Assembly: GCF_040649515.1 (NCBI RefSeq)
Contig: NZ_JBEZFP010000207.1
Span: 1-11,967 of the forward strand
Source of the DNA: Yinghuangia elevatio
Lineage (GTDB): Bacteria > Actinomycetota > Actinomycetes > Streptomycetales > Streptomycetaceae
DNA: 11,967 bases
Direction: 5' to 3'
Position numbers and translations under genes: made by a program. Position 1 is the first letter of the stretch; every line of letters begins with the position of its first letter. Below are positions 1-6,436 of this stretch, piece after piece. The notes under the pieces are model-generated. The model saw only the letters and a list, made by a program, of their open reading frames with translations, did no database searches and was not told where the DNA came from.

Positions 1-228
1 GACATTGTCGGTGGAGTTCACGATGCCATCGTACCAGTACTTGACTTCGTCAATTTAATAAACCGATTTCCGGAACGTTACACTGGCAACGCCACCGACG
101 GCGGCATCGGCCGACGGCGGCAGATCAGGGCACTGGAGGCGGCGGCTTAGAGTGGCGGGACGTGGCTGATCACGTCGTGGCGGGGCTTGGCGCGTCGTCG
201 GGTCGCGGTACGTGTTCGGCGGCAGTAG
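1..228. other. Left flank without a confident gene
   Basis: The first ~57 bases are less GC-rich than the rest and may hold the end of a gene cut by the window edge. Two readings have good third-position GC: a + strand reading from base 2 that ends at TAA (55-57), and a - strand reading of the same bases that runs off the left edge. I recognise neither and cannot choose between them. Bases 58-228 are typical high-GC sequence with no convincing ORF, and presumably include the promoter of the ABC ATPase gene, although I see no clear -35/-10 pair. Confidence 0.3.
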
Positions 229-927
229 GTGCGCGCGGGGAGTGGTGAGGCGGCGTTGTTGACGCTTGCTGGTGTAAGCCGTCGATTCGGGGAGCGGGAG
301 GCGTTGCAGCGCCTGGATCTCCACGTGGCCCCGGGCGAACGAGTGGCCTTGACGGGATCGAACGGTTCCGGCAAGTCGACGCTGCTGCGCCTGGCCTGCG
401 GGCGCGACCGGCCGACGACCGGCTCGATCCGATTCGACGGTCTGCCCATGGACGAGGACGACCCCCGGGTGCGCTCCCGGGTCGCCGTGGTGGCGGAGGC
501 CCTCAGCTGCTACCCGGACCTGACGGTCCGCCAGCACCTGGAGTTGGTCGCGGTTGCGCACGCCGTCCCGGATCCCGACAGCGTGATCGAACGGTGCCTG
601 GACGAGCATCGGCTTGCCGCGCACGCCGACGCGCTGCCCGGTTCGCTGTCCTCCGGGCAGACACAGGCCATGCTGCTGGCGGCGGCATGGGTGCGTCCGC
701 GCGATCTGCTGGTGCTCGACGAGCCGGAGCAACGACTTGACGCAACCGCGCGCGACCGCCTCGCGGCCCGATTGCGTGCCGAGGGTGAGCGCGGGACTGC
801 GGTGCTCTTCGCCACCCATCACCCGGCCCTCGCGCACTCGGTGGCGGACCGTGTCCTGGTCCTGGAGGACGGCCGCGTGGTCTCCGACGGGCCGCCCGAG
901 CGTACGTCGGCGCAATGGCAGCGTTGA
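229..927 (+). CDS. ABC transporter ATP-binding protein
   Basis: This 232-aa protein is the ATP-hydrolysing subunit of an ABC transporter and should act on the inner face of the membrane with a permease partner. The Walker A motif GSNGSGKS is at residues 43-50. The signature is LSSGQ (140-144), a mild variant of LSGGQ. Walker B is LLVLDE (160-165) with catalytic Glu165, and the switch histidine lies in ATHH (195-198). All ATPase motifs are present and the length is normal for a single-domain ATPase. The segment after EALSCYPDLT lacks an obvious Q-loop glutamine. I chose the GTG at 229 because no in-frame ATG or GTG follows before the conserved domain begins; the ribosome site is weak. The stop overlaps the next start by 13 bases, as expected for an ATPase/permease pair, but that partner is broken, so the transporter is probably non-functional here. 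The substrate cannot be inferred. Confidence 0.9.
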   Translation: MRAGSGEAALLTLAGVSRRFGEREALQRLDLHVAPGERVALTGSNGSGKSTLLRLACGRDRPTTGSIRFDGLPMDEDDPRVRSRVAVVAEALSCYPDLTVRQHLELVAVAHAVPDPDSVIERCLDEHRLAAHADALPGSLSSGQTQAMLLAAAWVRPRDLLVLDEPEQRLDATARDRLAARLRAEGERGTAVLFATHHPALAHSVADRVLVLEDGRVVSDGPPERTSAQWQR

Positions 928-1120
928 GCCGCGCCGCGCCCGACGTCGACGCCGCGGGTACGGTGTCGTCCTCCGCGCAGGACACCACGCGCCGCACGAG
1001 CACGTGGTTGCGGGCACGCCGGGGCGCGGGCCGGACCCGGCGCTTCGGGTACGCGGCGTACACGGTCCTGCTCGTGCTGGGCAGTTGGTACGGCGTCTAC
1101 ATGGCCGGCGCGATCCACCG
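915..1120 (+). pseudogene. Truncated membrane protein (likely permease) start
   Basis: The reading frame opens at ATG 915 inside the end of the ATPase gene. It encodes a basic N-terminal stretch of about 45 residues followed by one hydrophobic segment (YAAYTVLLVLGSWYGVYMAG, near residues 46-65). This looks like the cytoplasmic start and first membrane helix of the permease that should accompany the ATPase. After about residue 68 the frame continues only as Arg/Pro/Ser-rich out-of-frame sequence, because methyltransferase coding sequence begins in a different frame. The rest of the permease is absent. The link to a permease (for example a DUF6297-like protein) is inferred from position and the hydrophobic segment, not from a diagnostic motif. 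The right boundary is approximate. Confidence 0.6.
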
Positions 1121-1409
1121 CAGGAGGCCGCCCTCGTCGTCGAACTGGGCCCCGGCACCGGCGTCGTCACCGACGCGGCGTTGGCTCGTATGCCGCCCGG
1201 CGCGCGGCTCGTCGCGATCGAACTCAAGCCCCCGGGCCCTGACGCCGGCCGGACGGATGACGACCTTCGCGTACGGCCACGCCGCCTGGATGCCCACGGC
1301 ACGACGCTTCGCCGCCGAACTCTCCGCATCGTTCGGCACGGTCGAACGCACCAGAACGGTATGGCGGAATCTGCCGCCCGCGTTCGTCTACCGCGCCTGC
1401 CACGGCTGA
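1121..1409 (+). pseudogene. Internally deleted SAM-dependent methyltransferase remnant
   Basis: Two pieces of a class I SAM-dependent methyltransferase lie here in different frames. From about 1121 to 1229 one frame reads ALVVELGPGTGVVTDA and ends in ARLVAIELK, which is motif I plus the acidic end of strand 2 that bind S-adenosylmethionine. From 1257 another frame reads MTTFAYGHAAW, then RTVWRNLPPAFVYRAC, and stops at 1409. That second piece resembles the usual C-terminus of phospholipid-N-methyltransferase/rRNA-dimethylase-like proteins. The middle of the domain, roughly 80-100 residues in the family, is missing, and the two halves are out of frame. No functional enzyme can be made. The single frame open from 915 to 1409 is therefore a chimera of permease start, out-of-frame methyltransferase DNA and methyltransferase end. 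Confidence 0.75.
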
Positions 1410-1446
1410 GCCCACGACGCCCTCGCCGCCCTTCGCCGCGGACGCG

Positions 1447-1495
1447 AAGGCGCCGGGTGCCCGACCTTTGCAGGTCGGGCACCCGGCGGCGCCTT
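1447..1495. terminator. Strong hairpin terminator between convergent genes
   Basis: A perfect 15-bp inverted repeat (CCGGGTGCCCGACCT at 1453-1467 and its complement at 1472-1486) flanks a 4-base loop. A further 6-bp stem (AAGGCG at 1447-1452 with CGCCTT at 1490-1495) lies outside it, separated by a 3-base bulge on one side. It sits between the + strand pseudogene and the - strand lipoprotein gene and can serve both directions. There is no long U-tract, which is usual for actinobacterial terminators. Confidence 0.85.
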
Positions 1496-1592
1496 CGGCG
1501 TTCACAGGCTCGGCTTTGCGGCCGGCGCTATGAGGTGGTCGGTACCGCGTGCCTCGGTTTTTCCGTGGCTTGTCCTGGCACGCTCCTGTACG

Positions 1593-2381
1593 TCAGCCGC
1601 CCTGACCGGCGCTGCCGATCGGGCCGACCGTCAGGGCGGGACCGCTCTTGACGGGGAGCGAGGCGGCGCCCGGCCAGGTGAGGGTCACGGACTTCGTCTC
1701 GTCCGGCGGGGTCACGACCAGGCCGGTGATGCGCAGGCCGGAGCCGCTGCCCTCCATCGTCTCGACCGGGTAGTTGATGCCGAAGGACACCGACTCGCCG
1801 CTCTTGAGAATGATCGAGACAGGCTCCTGACCGGTGCGCTCCGCGGATATGTCGCCCGCGTTGGTCTTCAGGTCGACGCCCGCGTAGCCGGCCATCGAAC
1901 AGTCCGAGCCGGTGTTCTTGAACGTGACCGCGACGCTGGGGCTCCGGTCGCCGTCGATGGTGCTGTCGACGGCGGAGGTCTTCAGTTGGTCGGTCCGGCA
2001 CTTGGCGTTCTTGCCGTCGCCGTTGTTACCACCGTTCGACGCCGCCCCGGTGCCGGAGCCGGAGCCGGCGCTTGTGCCGGAGTTGGAGCCGCTGCCACCG
2101 CCGCTGCCGGTGCCCTGCCCTCCGGAGTCCTTCCCGCTGCTCTGGCCTCCGCCCGAGTTCGCGCCCTGACCGCTCTGACCGCTCTGGCCGCCCTGGCCGT
2201 TGCCGCCCTGCCCGCCGCCCGAGTTCGCCGTGTTGGGCGGCGCGGGCGCCTGCGCTCCCGGAGGATTGGACGAAGCGCCCTGCGCGGCACCGGAGTCCGA
2301 GTCCTGGCAGGCGGTCATCAGCAGGGCGCCGGCGACGAGGGCTGCGGAGGCAAGGACGGTCTGGCGACGGTTGGCGGACAT
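1593..2381 (-). CDS. DUF4232-like secreted lipoprotein
   Basis: This 262-aa protein is predicted to be exported and anchored to the outer face of the membrane. The N-terminus has a basic start (MSANRRQ), a hydrophobic core and LLMTAC, so Cys25 is the likely lipidated residue. Residues ~27-125 are a low-complexity Gly/Ser/Asn/Gln linker that probably spans the cell wall. Residues ~127-257 form a beta-rich domain with two cysteines (C128, C161), VTFKNTGSDCSMAGYAGV and a late Trp, the pattern of actinobacterial DUF4232 proteins; its function is unknown. An upstream extension of the frame is open to 2513, but the ATG at 2381 is preferred: it starts the signal peptide exactly and has AAGGGG six bases before it. 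The gene stands alone, ends toward the 1447-1495 hairpin, and has a putative operator region upstream. Confidence 0.88.
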   Translation of the reverse strand: MSANRRQTVLASAALVAGALLMTACQDSDSGAAQGASSNPPGAQAPAPPNTANSGGGQGGNGQGGQSGQSGQGANSGGGQSSGKDSGGQGTGSGGGSGSNSGTSAGSGSGTGAASNGGNNGDGKNAKCRTDQLKTSAVDSTIDGDRSPSVAVTFKNTGSDCSMAGYAGVDLKTNAGDISAERTGQEPVSIILKSGESVSFGINYPVETMEGSGSGLRITGLVVTPPDETKSVTLTWPGAASLPVKSGPALTVGPIGSAGQGG

Positions 2382-2442
2382 GAAAAACCCCTTGGTATCG
2401 CGTAGTTGAAGCCTCGATGGAGCCGGGCTTCTCGGTGCTTGC

Positions 2443-2450
2443 GTGATCAC
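2443..2450. promoter_or_regulatory. GTGATCAC palindrome upstream of lipoprotein gene
   Basis: A perfect 8-bp palindrome, GTGATCAC, ends 62 bases upstream of the lipoprotein ATG. The same 8-mer occurs at 5878-5885, at almost the same distance from another - strand start. It may be a regulator half-site cluster or chance. Confidence 0.25.
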
Positions 2451-2504
2451 CATGTCGGGGTCGCATCCGCCGGGGGAACCCACGTCGGCGTTCCACGACA
2501 CCGC

Positions 2505-2529
2505 TGTCACCAACCAGTGACATGGTCAC
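2505..2529. promoter_or_regulatory. Overlapping inverted repeats, possible operator
   Basis: TGTCAC (2505-2510) and GTGACA (2517-2522) form a perfect 6-bp inverted repeat around a 6-base centre. GTGAC (2517-2521) pairs again with GTCAC (2525-2529) across a 3-base centre. Three alternating half-sites in 25 bases, about 125-150 bases upstream of the lipoprotein start, look like a regulator binding site. I cannot name the regulator and no clear promoter boxes are visible. Confidence 0.35.
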
Positions 2530-2808
2530 AGAACGCAACAAGGGCAACCCCCGGCGCGTCGCGGCAAGACCAAGAGAAGGGGCGGTGACCAGCAACAAGT
2601 CACGAGACGCGGGCGCCAGGAAGCCGTCGGCGTCTCCGGTCGACTCGGCCTCGGTGAGCAGCAGCATGCTGTTGGCGCCCCGGCCGACGGAACGGACCAT
2701 GATGCCGGGGAGTTGCCGTCGGCCGCGGAGTGGTGCGGCACGCCGGTGGGCGGTGCGGCGCGCCGCTGGGGGTGGTGGCCCATGCCGGCGGCCGGGGCGG
2801 CGACTGGG

Positions 2809-4329
2809 CTACGCGGACAGTGCGGCGACGAGGTCCGACTCGCGGGTGTAGACCGCTGTGGTGCGTGACTGGCGGTCGAACACCATGCCTTGGCGCTCCT
2901 TGGCGTCGTACGCCGGCCACCCCGGGGCACCGTCGCGGATGAACGCGACCCATGCGCTGTGTGCGGCGTCCGCGAGGTCCTGCGGCGGGTTCGGCCCGGT
3001 GCTGGCCGCGACGTTCTCGCTGTCCAAGCAGTCCCAGACGAAGGGGAGTTCGATGCAGTGCCCGGCGATCCCGTTGTCGGGGTTCCGGAAGCGGAAGTCG
3101 TACGCGAAGGTTTCGGCGTCCCGCTTCGCGGCCCGCGCGGCGAGCGTGCGCGTCACGAAGAACCGGAACACGTGGTCCGTCATGACGCGGCCGAACAGCA
3201 GGCGGGGCTTCCCGGGCGTCGCCGTGCCGTACGTGCGGCGCCTCGCACCGGAGAACCCGGCCAGGCGCAACGCCACCGGACGCGGCACCCAGTCGAGTAC
3301 GGCGGGCATCATCGTCGCCGCGATCTCGAACTCCCCGGCGGTCGCGCCGATCAGCAACGGTTTGTCGGCCCCGGTGCCCTGCTCGAAGGCCTGTTTGAAG
3401 GAGTACGGGACGAGGTCGCCGTCGACGAACGGTGCCCATGCCGACAGGCCGCCACCCTCGGCGGTCAGGCCCTTGATCATCTGCGGGCCCATCTCCTCGT
3501 CGCCCATCTTCTTCTGCTCCTTGAAGACGACTTCCTCGTCCAGGGCGGCGAAGTCCTTGCGGGTGGGGCTGATTCCCAGGCGCTTGGCGAGCACGGCGGA
3601 CCGCGCGACCGCGGCCTCGCGGCTACTGCCGAACGCGCCGGGGGACTCCGCGATCACCGCGCGGAACAGGTGATGAGCCCGCGGCATGGCGAGCAGGGTG
3701 AGCACCGCGCTGCCGCCGGCGCTCTGGCCGCCGATGGTGACCTGGTCCGGGTCCCCGCCGAATGCGGCGATGCTGTCCCGCACCCATTCCAGGGCCAACA
3801 GCCAGTCGCGCACCGCCCGGTTGTCCGGCGCGCCCTCCAGGCTGCCGAACCCGTCGACGCCCAGCCGGTAGGACACCGACACGACCACAACGCCGTCGCG
3901 CGGGAACGCTCCGCCGTCGTACCAGGGCGACGACGGCGACCCGCTCATGAAGCCGCCGCCGTGGATCCAGACGAACACCGGCAGTTTCGCCGAGAGGTCT
4001 CCGGGCTTCGGCGTGAACACGTTCACCAGGAGGGTGTCTTCGCCGGGAAACGACGGTTCGGGAATCAGCGTCACCCCCATCATGTAGTCGCGCAGCGGCG
4101 TGCCGCCGTAGCGGTCGGCGTCCTGTACGCCTTCCCAGGGCGCGCGCTTGACCGGGGCGGCGAACCGCAGGTCGCCGACCGGCGCTTCGGCGTATGGGAT
4201 GCCCAGGTAGGCGGCATTCGCGTCGCCGAGCATGACTCCGCGGACCTCCCCGGCCGGGGTGCGGACGACGGGCGCCGGGCCGAGCGGTTCCGAGGGCTGG
4301 GCGTCCTGGCTGTGCGCGATGGAAGCCAT
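2809..4329 (-). CDS. Type-B carboxylesterase/lipase family hydrolase
   Basis: This 506-aa alpha/beta hydrolase of the carboxylesterase type-B family hydrolyses ester bonds; the natural substrate is unknown. Family landmarks appear in order: YLGIPYAEAPVGDLRF near residue 41; the oxyanion-hole motif HGGGF (123-127); VSVSYRLGVDGF; the nucleophile in GGQSAGG with Ser203 (GESAGG is more usual); a probable acid, Glu333, in GATAGEFE; and the base His424 in GHCIELPFVW. Length matches the family. There is no signal peptide, so it should be cytoplasmic. The frame is open upstream to 4518, but ATG 4329 is chosen because conserved sequence begins soon after it and AAAGGA lies about five bases upstream. 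It is a single-gene unit with a TetR-like operator candidate at 4410-4425. Confidence 0.92.
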   Translation of the reverse strand: MASIAHSQDAQPSEPLGPAPVVRTPAGEVRGVMLGDANAAYLGIPYAEAPVGDLRFAAPVKRAPWEGVQDADRYGGTPLRDYMMGVTLIPEPSFPGEDTLLVNVFTPKPGDLSAKLPVFVWIHGGGFMSGSPSSPWYDGGAFPRDGVVVVSVSYRLGVDGFGSLEGAPDNRAVRDWLLALEWVRDSIAAFGGDPDQVTIGGQSAGGSAVLTLLAMPRAHHLFRAVIAESPGAFGSSREAAVARSAVLAKRLGISPTRKDFAALDEEVVFKEQKKMGDEEMGPQMIKGLTAEGGGLSAWAPFVDGDLVPYSFKQAFEQGTGADKPLLIGATAGEFEIAATMMPAVLDWVPRPVALRLAGFSGARRRTYGTATPGKPRLLFGRVMTDHVFRFFVTRTLAARAAKRDAETFAYDFRFRNPDNGIAGHCIELPFVWDCLDSENVAASTGPNPPQDLADAAHSAWVAFIRDGAPGWPAYDAKERQGMVFDRQSRTTAVYTRESDLVAALSA

Positions 4330-4677
4330 CGAGGTCCTTTCGAGCGGCACCGGGTCTGCGGTGGCGGGAACGCGTGGTGAGGTACGCGCGTGGAGACGTG
4401 CGGCGAGAATACCGAGTGATCGGTAGGTTTTGGCAGACGCCGACCCGCCGGTCACTGTGGGATCCGCCTCCGGGGCTCGGCGCGGACCGCCGAACCGTAC
4501 GCCCCCCGAACCCCACACCAGAACGCGTCGCCCCGCCGCCCACCTCCAACCTCACGCCCCCACGTAACCGCTGTCCCGCACCACCCGGGGCAAGACGCGG
4601 GGCGGTTCCGGGCACCAGAGCGAAGTCCGGGGACGGTCGATTCCATCGGCCAACTACGAGGAGATCCAACGGCGCTA
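4330..4677. other. Intergenic region between divergent esterase and ROK remnant
   Basis: This stretch holds the esterase leader and operator candidate (4410-4425). Bases ~4440-4677 are C-rich with no recognisable gene on either strand. GAGGAG at about 4658-4663 lies roughly 15 bases before the GTG at 4678, too far to be a good ribosome site. Confidence 0.5.
4410..4425. promoter_or_regulatory. Putative TetR-type operator upstream of esterase
   Basis: TACCGA and TCGGTA form a perfect 6-bp inverted repeat around a 4-base centre, ending 80 bases upstream of the esterase ATG. On the esterase strand it runs directly into TATTCT, which could be a -10 element, so bound protein would block the promoter. 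This architecture is common for TetR-family repressors, but no such gene is present in the window. Confidence 0.45.
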
Positions 4678-5124
4678 GTGAAACAATCGACAGCCGTCGA
4701 CCGGGTGTCCGGGGTTCGCGGGATGCGCCACGCTGTCATCTGCGGCGAGTTCGGCTCTGTGGCTGCTGACTGCAACACCCGCGGCGGTGGGTCGCGGAGA
4801 TCAGGATGCCGAGAAGGCCTGCAAAGTCGGCCGCTCCCATGGGCGCTGCGTGTGGCGGCGGGTCGGATTGGCGAGGTTTTGGCCGCTGTGGTGAGTTTCC
4901 ACAATCCCGGTCGGATCCTGATCGGCGGTGCGTTCTCCGCCGTCGGCGACGACGTCGTGGCCGAGATCAAGGCGGTGGTCTACCGCCGCGTCCTGCCCCT
5001 TGCCACCCGTACGCTCCGGATCGAGACCGGCCCGCTCGGCGAGCGCGCCGCGATCGTCGGAGCCGTCGCGCTCGCCCAGGAACACGCCCTGACACCGGGC
5101 GCCTTGGCGACGCTGTTCGGATAG
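4678..5124 (+). pseudogene. ROK-family protein, C-terminal remnant
   Basis: The last ~90 codons (from about 4852) match the C-terminus of ROK proteins, which are sugar kinases or sugar-responsive repressors. They read AGRIGEVLAAVVSFHNPGR, ILIGGAFSAVGDD, EIKAVVYRRVLPLATRTL and GERAAIVGAVALAQEH. Intact family members are about 300-400 residues with a DxGGT ATP-binding site and a CxCGxxGC zinc site; neither is in the window. The first ~58 codons (4678-4851) do not resemble ROK sequence, although a short stretch near 4795 (GDQDAEKA) in another frame may be decayed coding DNA just before the retained domain. The GTG at 4678 is only the first possible start, and I doubt that a stable protein is made. 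Alternatively it is a short free-standing ROK-tail protein, which I consider unlikely. Confidence 0.8.
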
Positions 5125-5169
5125 CCCGCCGACCGTCGACGATACGACGCCGGGGTCGCCGTCAGCGCA

Positions 5170-5817
5170 TCAGGTTGCAGGTGCCTCGGGTGCGGGAGCA
5201 GTCTCGGCGTTGTCGCCGCGGCTCTGGGGCGGCGAGGCGAGGGCGGAGTAGAACACCGAGGAGCCTTGCTTCGAGCGTTCGACCAGGCTCTTGGCGACGA
5301 GGCCTTCGACAGTCGTACGCACGACTGTGGCCTTGGGGGCGCGCTGCGGGTGCGATTCGCCGAGGGCGGCGCTGATTTCGGCGGCGGACCGCGGCTCGGG
5401 CTGGGCGACGAGGTGACTGAGGATGAGCTCGCCCAGTGTGGGTCCGTCGTTCTTCGCGGACTTCTTCCGGGCGGGGCGAGCGGGGGACGCCTTGGACTCC
5501 GCGACCCGAGCGCGGTCGGCGGCAGGGGATTTCTCCCGCGGCGCCGGTACGGCGGCGCCTTGACCGGGCTCCGGCGGCGACGCGCCGTCGGCTGTCCGCG
5601 GAGGAGCGGCCGCGTCGGGAAGCGTGCCCGTGGTGACAGCCTGCCGGATGCTCTCCAGGAGCGCCCGGTCAGCCTGGAGAGCCTGCAACTGCTTTTCGAG
5701 CACGGCCAGTTCGGCGCTCACGCGCTCTTGTTCCCGGGCGTTGTTCGCCAGGTCCGCGGCCACCTGGGCTGCGTATTGGCCTTTGAGATCCGCGGGATCC
5801 GACCGTACTTCCTTCAT
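5170..5817 (-). CDS. Coiled-coil plus winged-helix DNA-binding regulator
   Basis: This 215-aa protein resembles small regulatory proteins that are widespread in streptomycetes but uncharacterised. Residues ~8-62 form a heptad-rich coiled coil (LKGQYAAQVAADLANNAREQ onward, with LEKQLQALQADRALLESI), likely a dimerisation helix. Residues ~63-122 are a Pro/Ala linker that ends in the basic patch ARKKSAK. Residues ~126-192 look like a winged helix: GELILSHLVAQPEPRSAAEI, then APKATVVRTTVEGLVAKSLV as the probable recognition region, then QGSSVFYSAL as the wing. The tail is acidic and Pro/Ala-rich. A longer frame reaches 5937, but ATG 5817 is preferred because it begins the coiled coil and has GGAAGG about 10 bases upstream. 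It is monocistronic; targets cannot be inferred. Confidence 0.82.
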   Translation of the reverse strand: MKEVRSDPADLKGQYAAQVAADLANNAREQERVSAELAVLEKQLQALQADRALLESIRQAVTTGTLPDAAAPPRTADGASPPEPGQGAAVPAPREKSPAADRARVAESKASPARPARKKSAKNDGPTLGELILSHLVAQPEPRSAAEISAALGESHPQRAPKATVVRTTVEGLVAKSLVERSKQGSSVFYSALASPPQSRGDNAETAPAPEAPAT

Positions 5818-5877
5818 GGGGAACGTGCCTTCCGAAGATCCATGGGAGTGTTGGGGCGGGATGCTACACGCTGCGGT

Positions 5878-5885
5878 GTGATCAC
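5878..5885. promoter_or_regulatory. GTGATCAC palindrome upstream of winged-helix gene
   Basis: This is the second copy of the 8-bp palindrome, ending 61 bases upstream of the ATG at 5817. The near-identical spacing in two - strand genes is the only reason to list it. Confidence 0.25.
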
Positions 5886-5982
5886 GAGGTAAATCCCGCG
5901 TGGATCCCGCGGAGCGGTGGCCTCCGGCCCGCGACATCCCCGGGCAGACGCTGTGGATTACTCGCGGGCAGCCCTGGGGCCG

Positions 5983-6336
5983 TCAGATCATGGGCGGTGC
6001 CGCGAGAGGTGAGTCTTCGGCGCCCTGGGGCGGCAGCGCCGCCACGGTCGGATGGTCCCGTCCGACCGGGCCGAGCTTGGCGCTGCTGCCGGGGGAGCCG
6101 AGGTCGGCGAAGAACTCGGCGTTGACGGCGTTGAAGTGCCGCCACTCGTCCGGGGTGTCGTCCTCGAAGAAGATCGCTTCGACAGGGCACGCCGGTTCGC
6201 AGGCACCGCAGTCGATGCACTCGTCCGGGTGGACGTAGAGCATGCGGTCTCCCTCGTAGATGCACTCGACTGGGCAAGCTTCGAGGCATTCCTTGTCCTT
6301 GACGTCCACGCAGGGCAAGGCGATCACAAACGTCAT
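5983..6336 (-). CDS. fdxA: Seven-iron ferredoxin (3Fe-4S/4Fe-4S)
   Basis: This 117-aa cytoplasmic electron carrier is of the actinobacterial FdxA type. It starts MTFVIALPCVDVKDKECLEA and carries CIDCGACEPACPVEAIF. By analogy with the Azotobacter 7Fe ferredoxin, C9, C17 and C50 should bind the 3Fe-4S cluster and C21, C40, C43 and C46 the 4Fe-4S cluster, with C25 free. The C-terminal extension (DEWRHFNAVNAEFFADLGSP, then GRDHPTVAALPPQ) is typical. The protein passes low-potential electrons to partners such as P450s or reductases; the partner is not in the window. The start is ATG 6336, with GAGAGGA about 10 bases upstream. The gene is divergent from soxR, and its promoter contains a perfect SoxR box, so induction by redox-active compounds is expected. 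Confidence 0.95.
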   Translation of the reverse strand: MTFVIALPCVDVKDKECLEACPVECIYEGDRMLYVHPDECIDCGACEPACPVEAIFFEDDTPDEWRHFNAVNAEFFADLGSPGSSAKLGPVGRDHPTVAALPPQGAEDSPLAAPPMI

Positions 6337-6387
6337 CGAACTGCCGTCCTCTCCAGGCTGGTTCTGCTCGTCTGTCCGACGCAGCCG

Positions 6388-6418
6388 ACCGTAGGACCTC
6401 AAGTAACCTTGAGGTCAA
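6388..6418 (-). promoter_or_regulatory. SoxR-controlled ferredoxin promoter with SoxR box
   Basis: GACCTCAAG (6395-6403) and CTTGAGGTC (6408-6416) form a perfect 9-bp inverted repeat around TAAC, and the core CCTCAAG...CTTGAGG matches the known SoxR box. Read on the - strand, TTGACC (plus 6413-6418) and TACGGT (plus 6388-6393) lie at -35 and -10 with a 19-bp spacer, the stretched spacing that MerR-family activators correct by distorting DNA. The predicted start is near 6381, giving a ferredoxin leader of about 45 bases. The box also lies 20 bases before the soxR start, so autoregulation is possible, but no matching boxes are seen on the + strand. Confidence 0.9.
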
Positions 6419-6436
6419 CAGGGAGAGAGGGGCGGC

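Larger units (their letters stand above)
2382..2808. other. Gene-poor stretch between lipoprotein and esterase genes
   Basis: No complete gene is supported here. It contains the lipoprotein leader and the two inverted-repeat elements listed separately. On the - strand, about 2590-2700 can be read with high third-position GC as VRSVGRGANSMLLLTEAE and onward; bases just upstream (about 2700-2780) have high third-position GC in a different frame. These may be remnants of a small deleted gene or simply background in GC-rich DNA. No typical terminator is visible directly after the esterase stop at 2809. Confidence 0.4.

Noticed and set aside
614..1651. 345-codon + strand frame overlapping the ABC ATPase
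   Set aside because: Only its short part around 1121-1229 (methyltransferase motif I) is meaningful; the rest is shadow sequence.
2001..2300. Tandem repeat in the lipoprotein gene
   Set aside because: The Gly/Ser/Gln codons look repetitive, but this is a low-complexity linker rather than a regular DNA repeat.
2382..2513. Upstream extension of the lipoprotein to a start at 2513
   Set aside because: It would bury the signal peptide. The ATG at 2381 has a good ribosome site and begins the signal sequence.
2890..4380. 496-codon + strand frame opposite the esterase
   Set aside because: It is an antisense shadow of a gene with a full catalytic triad.
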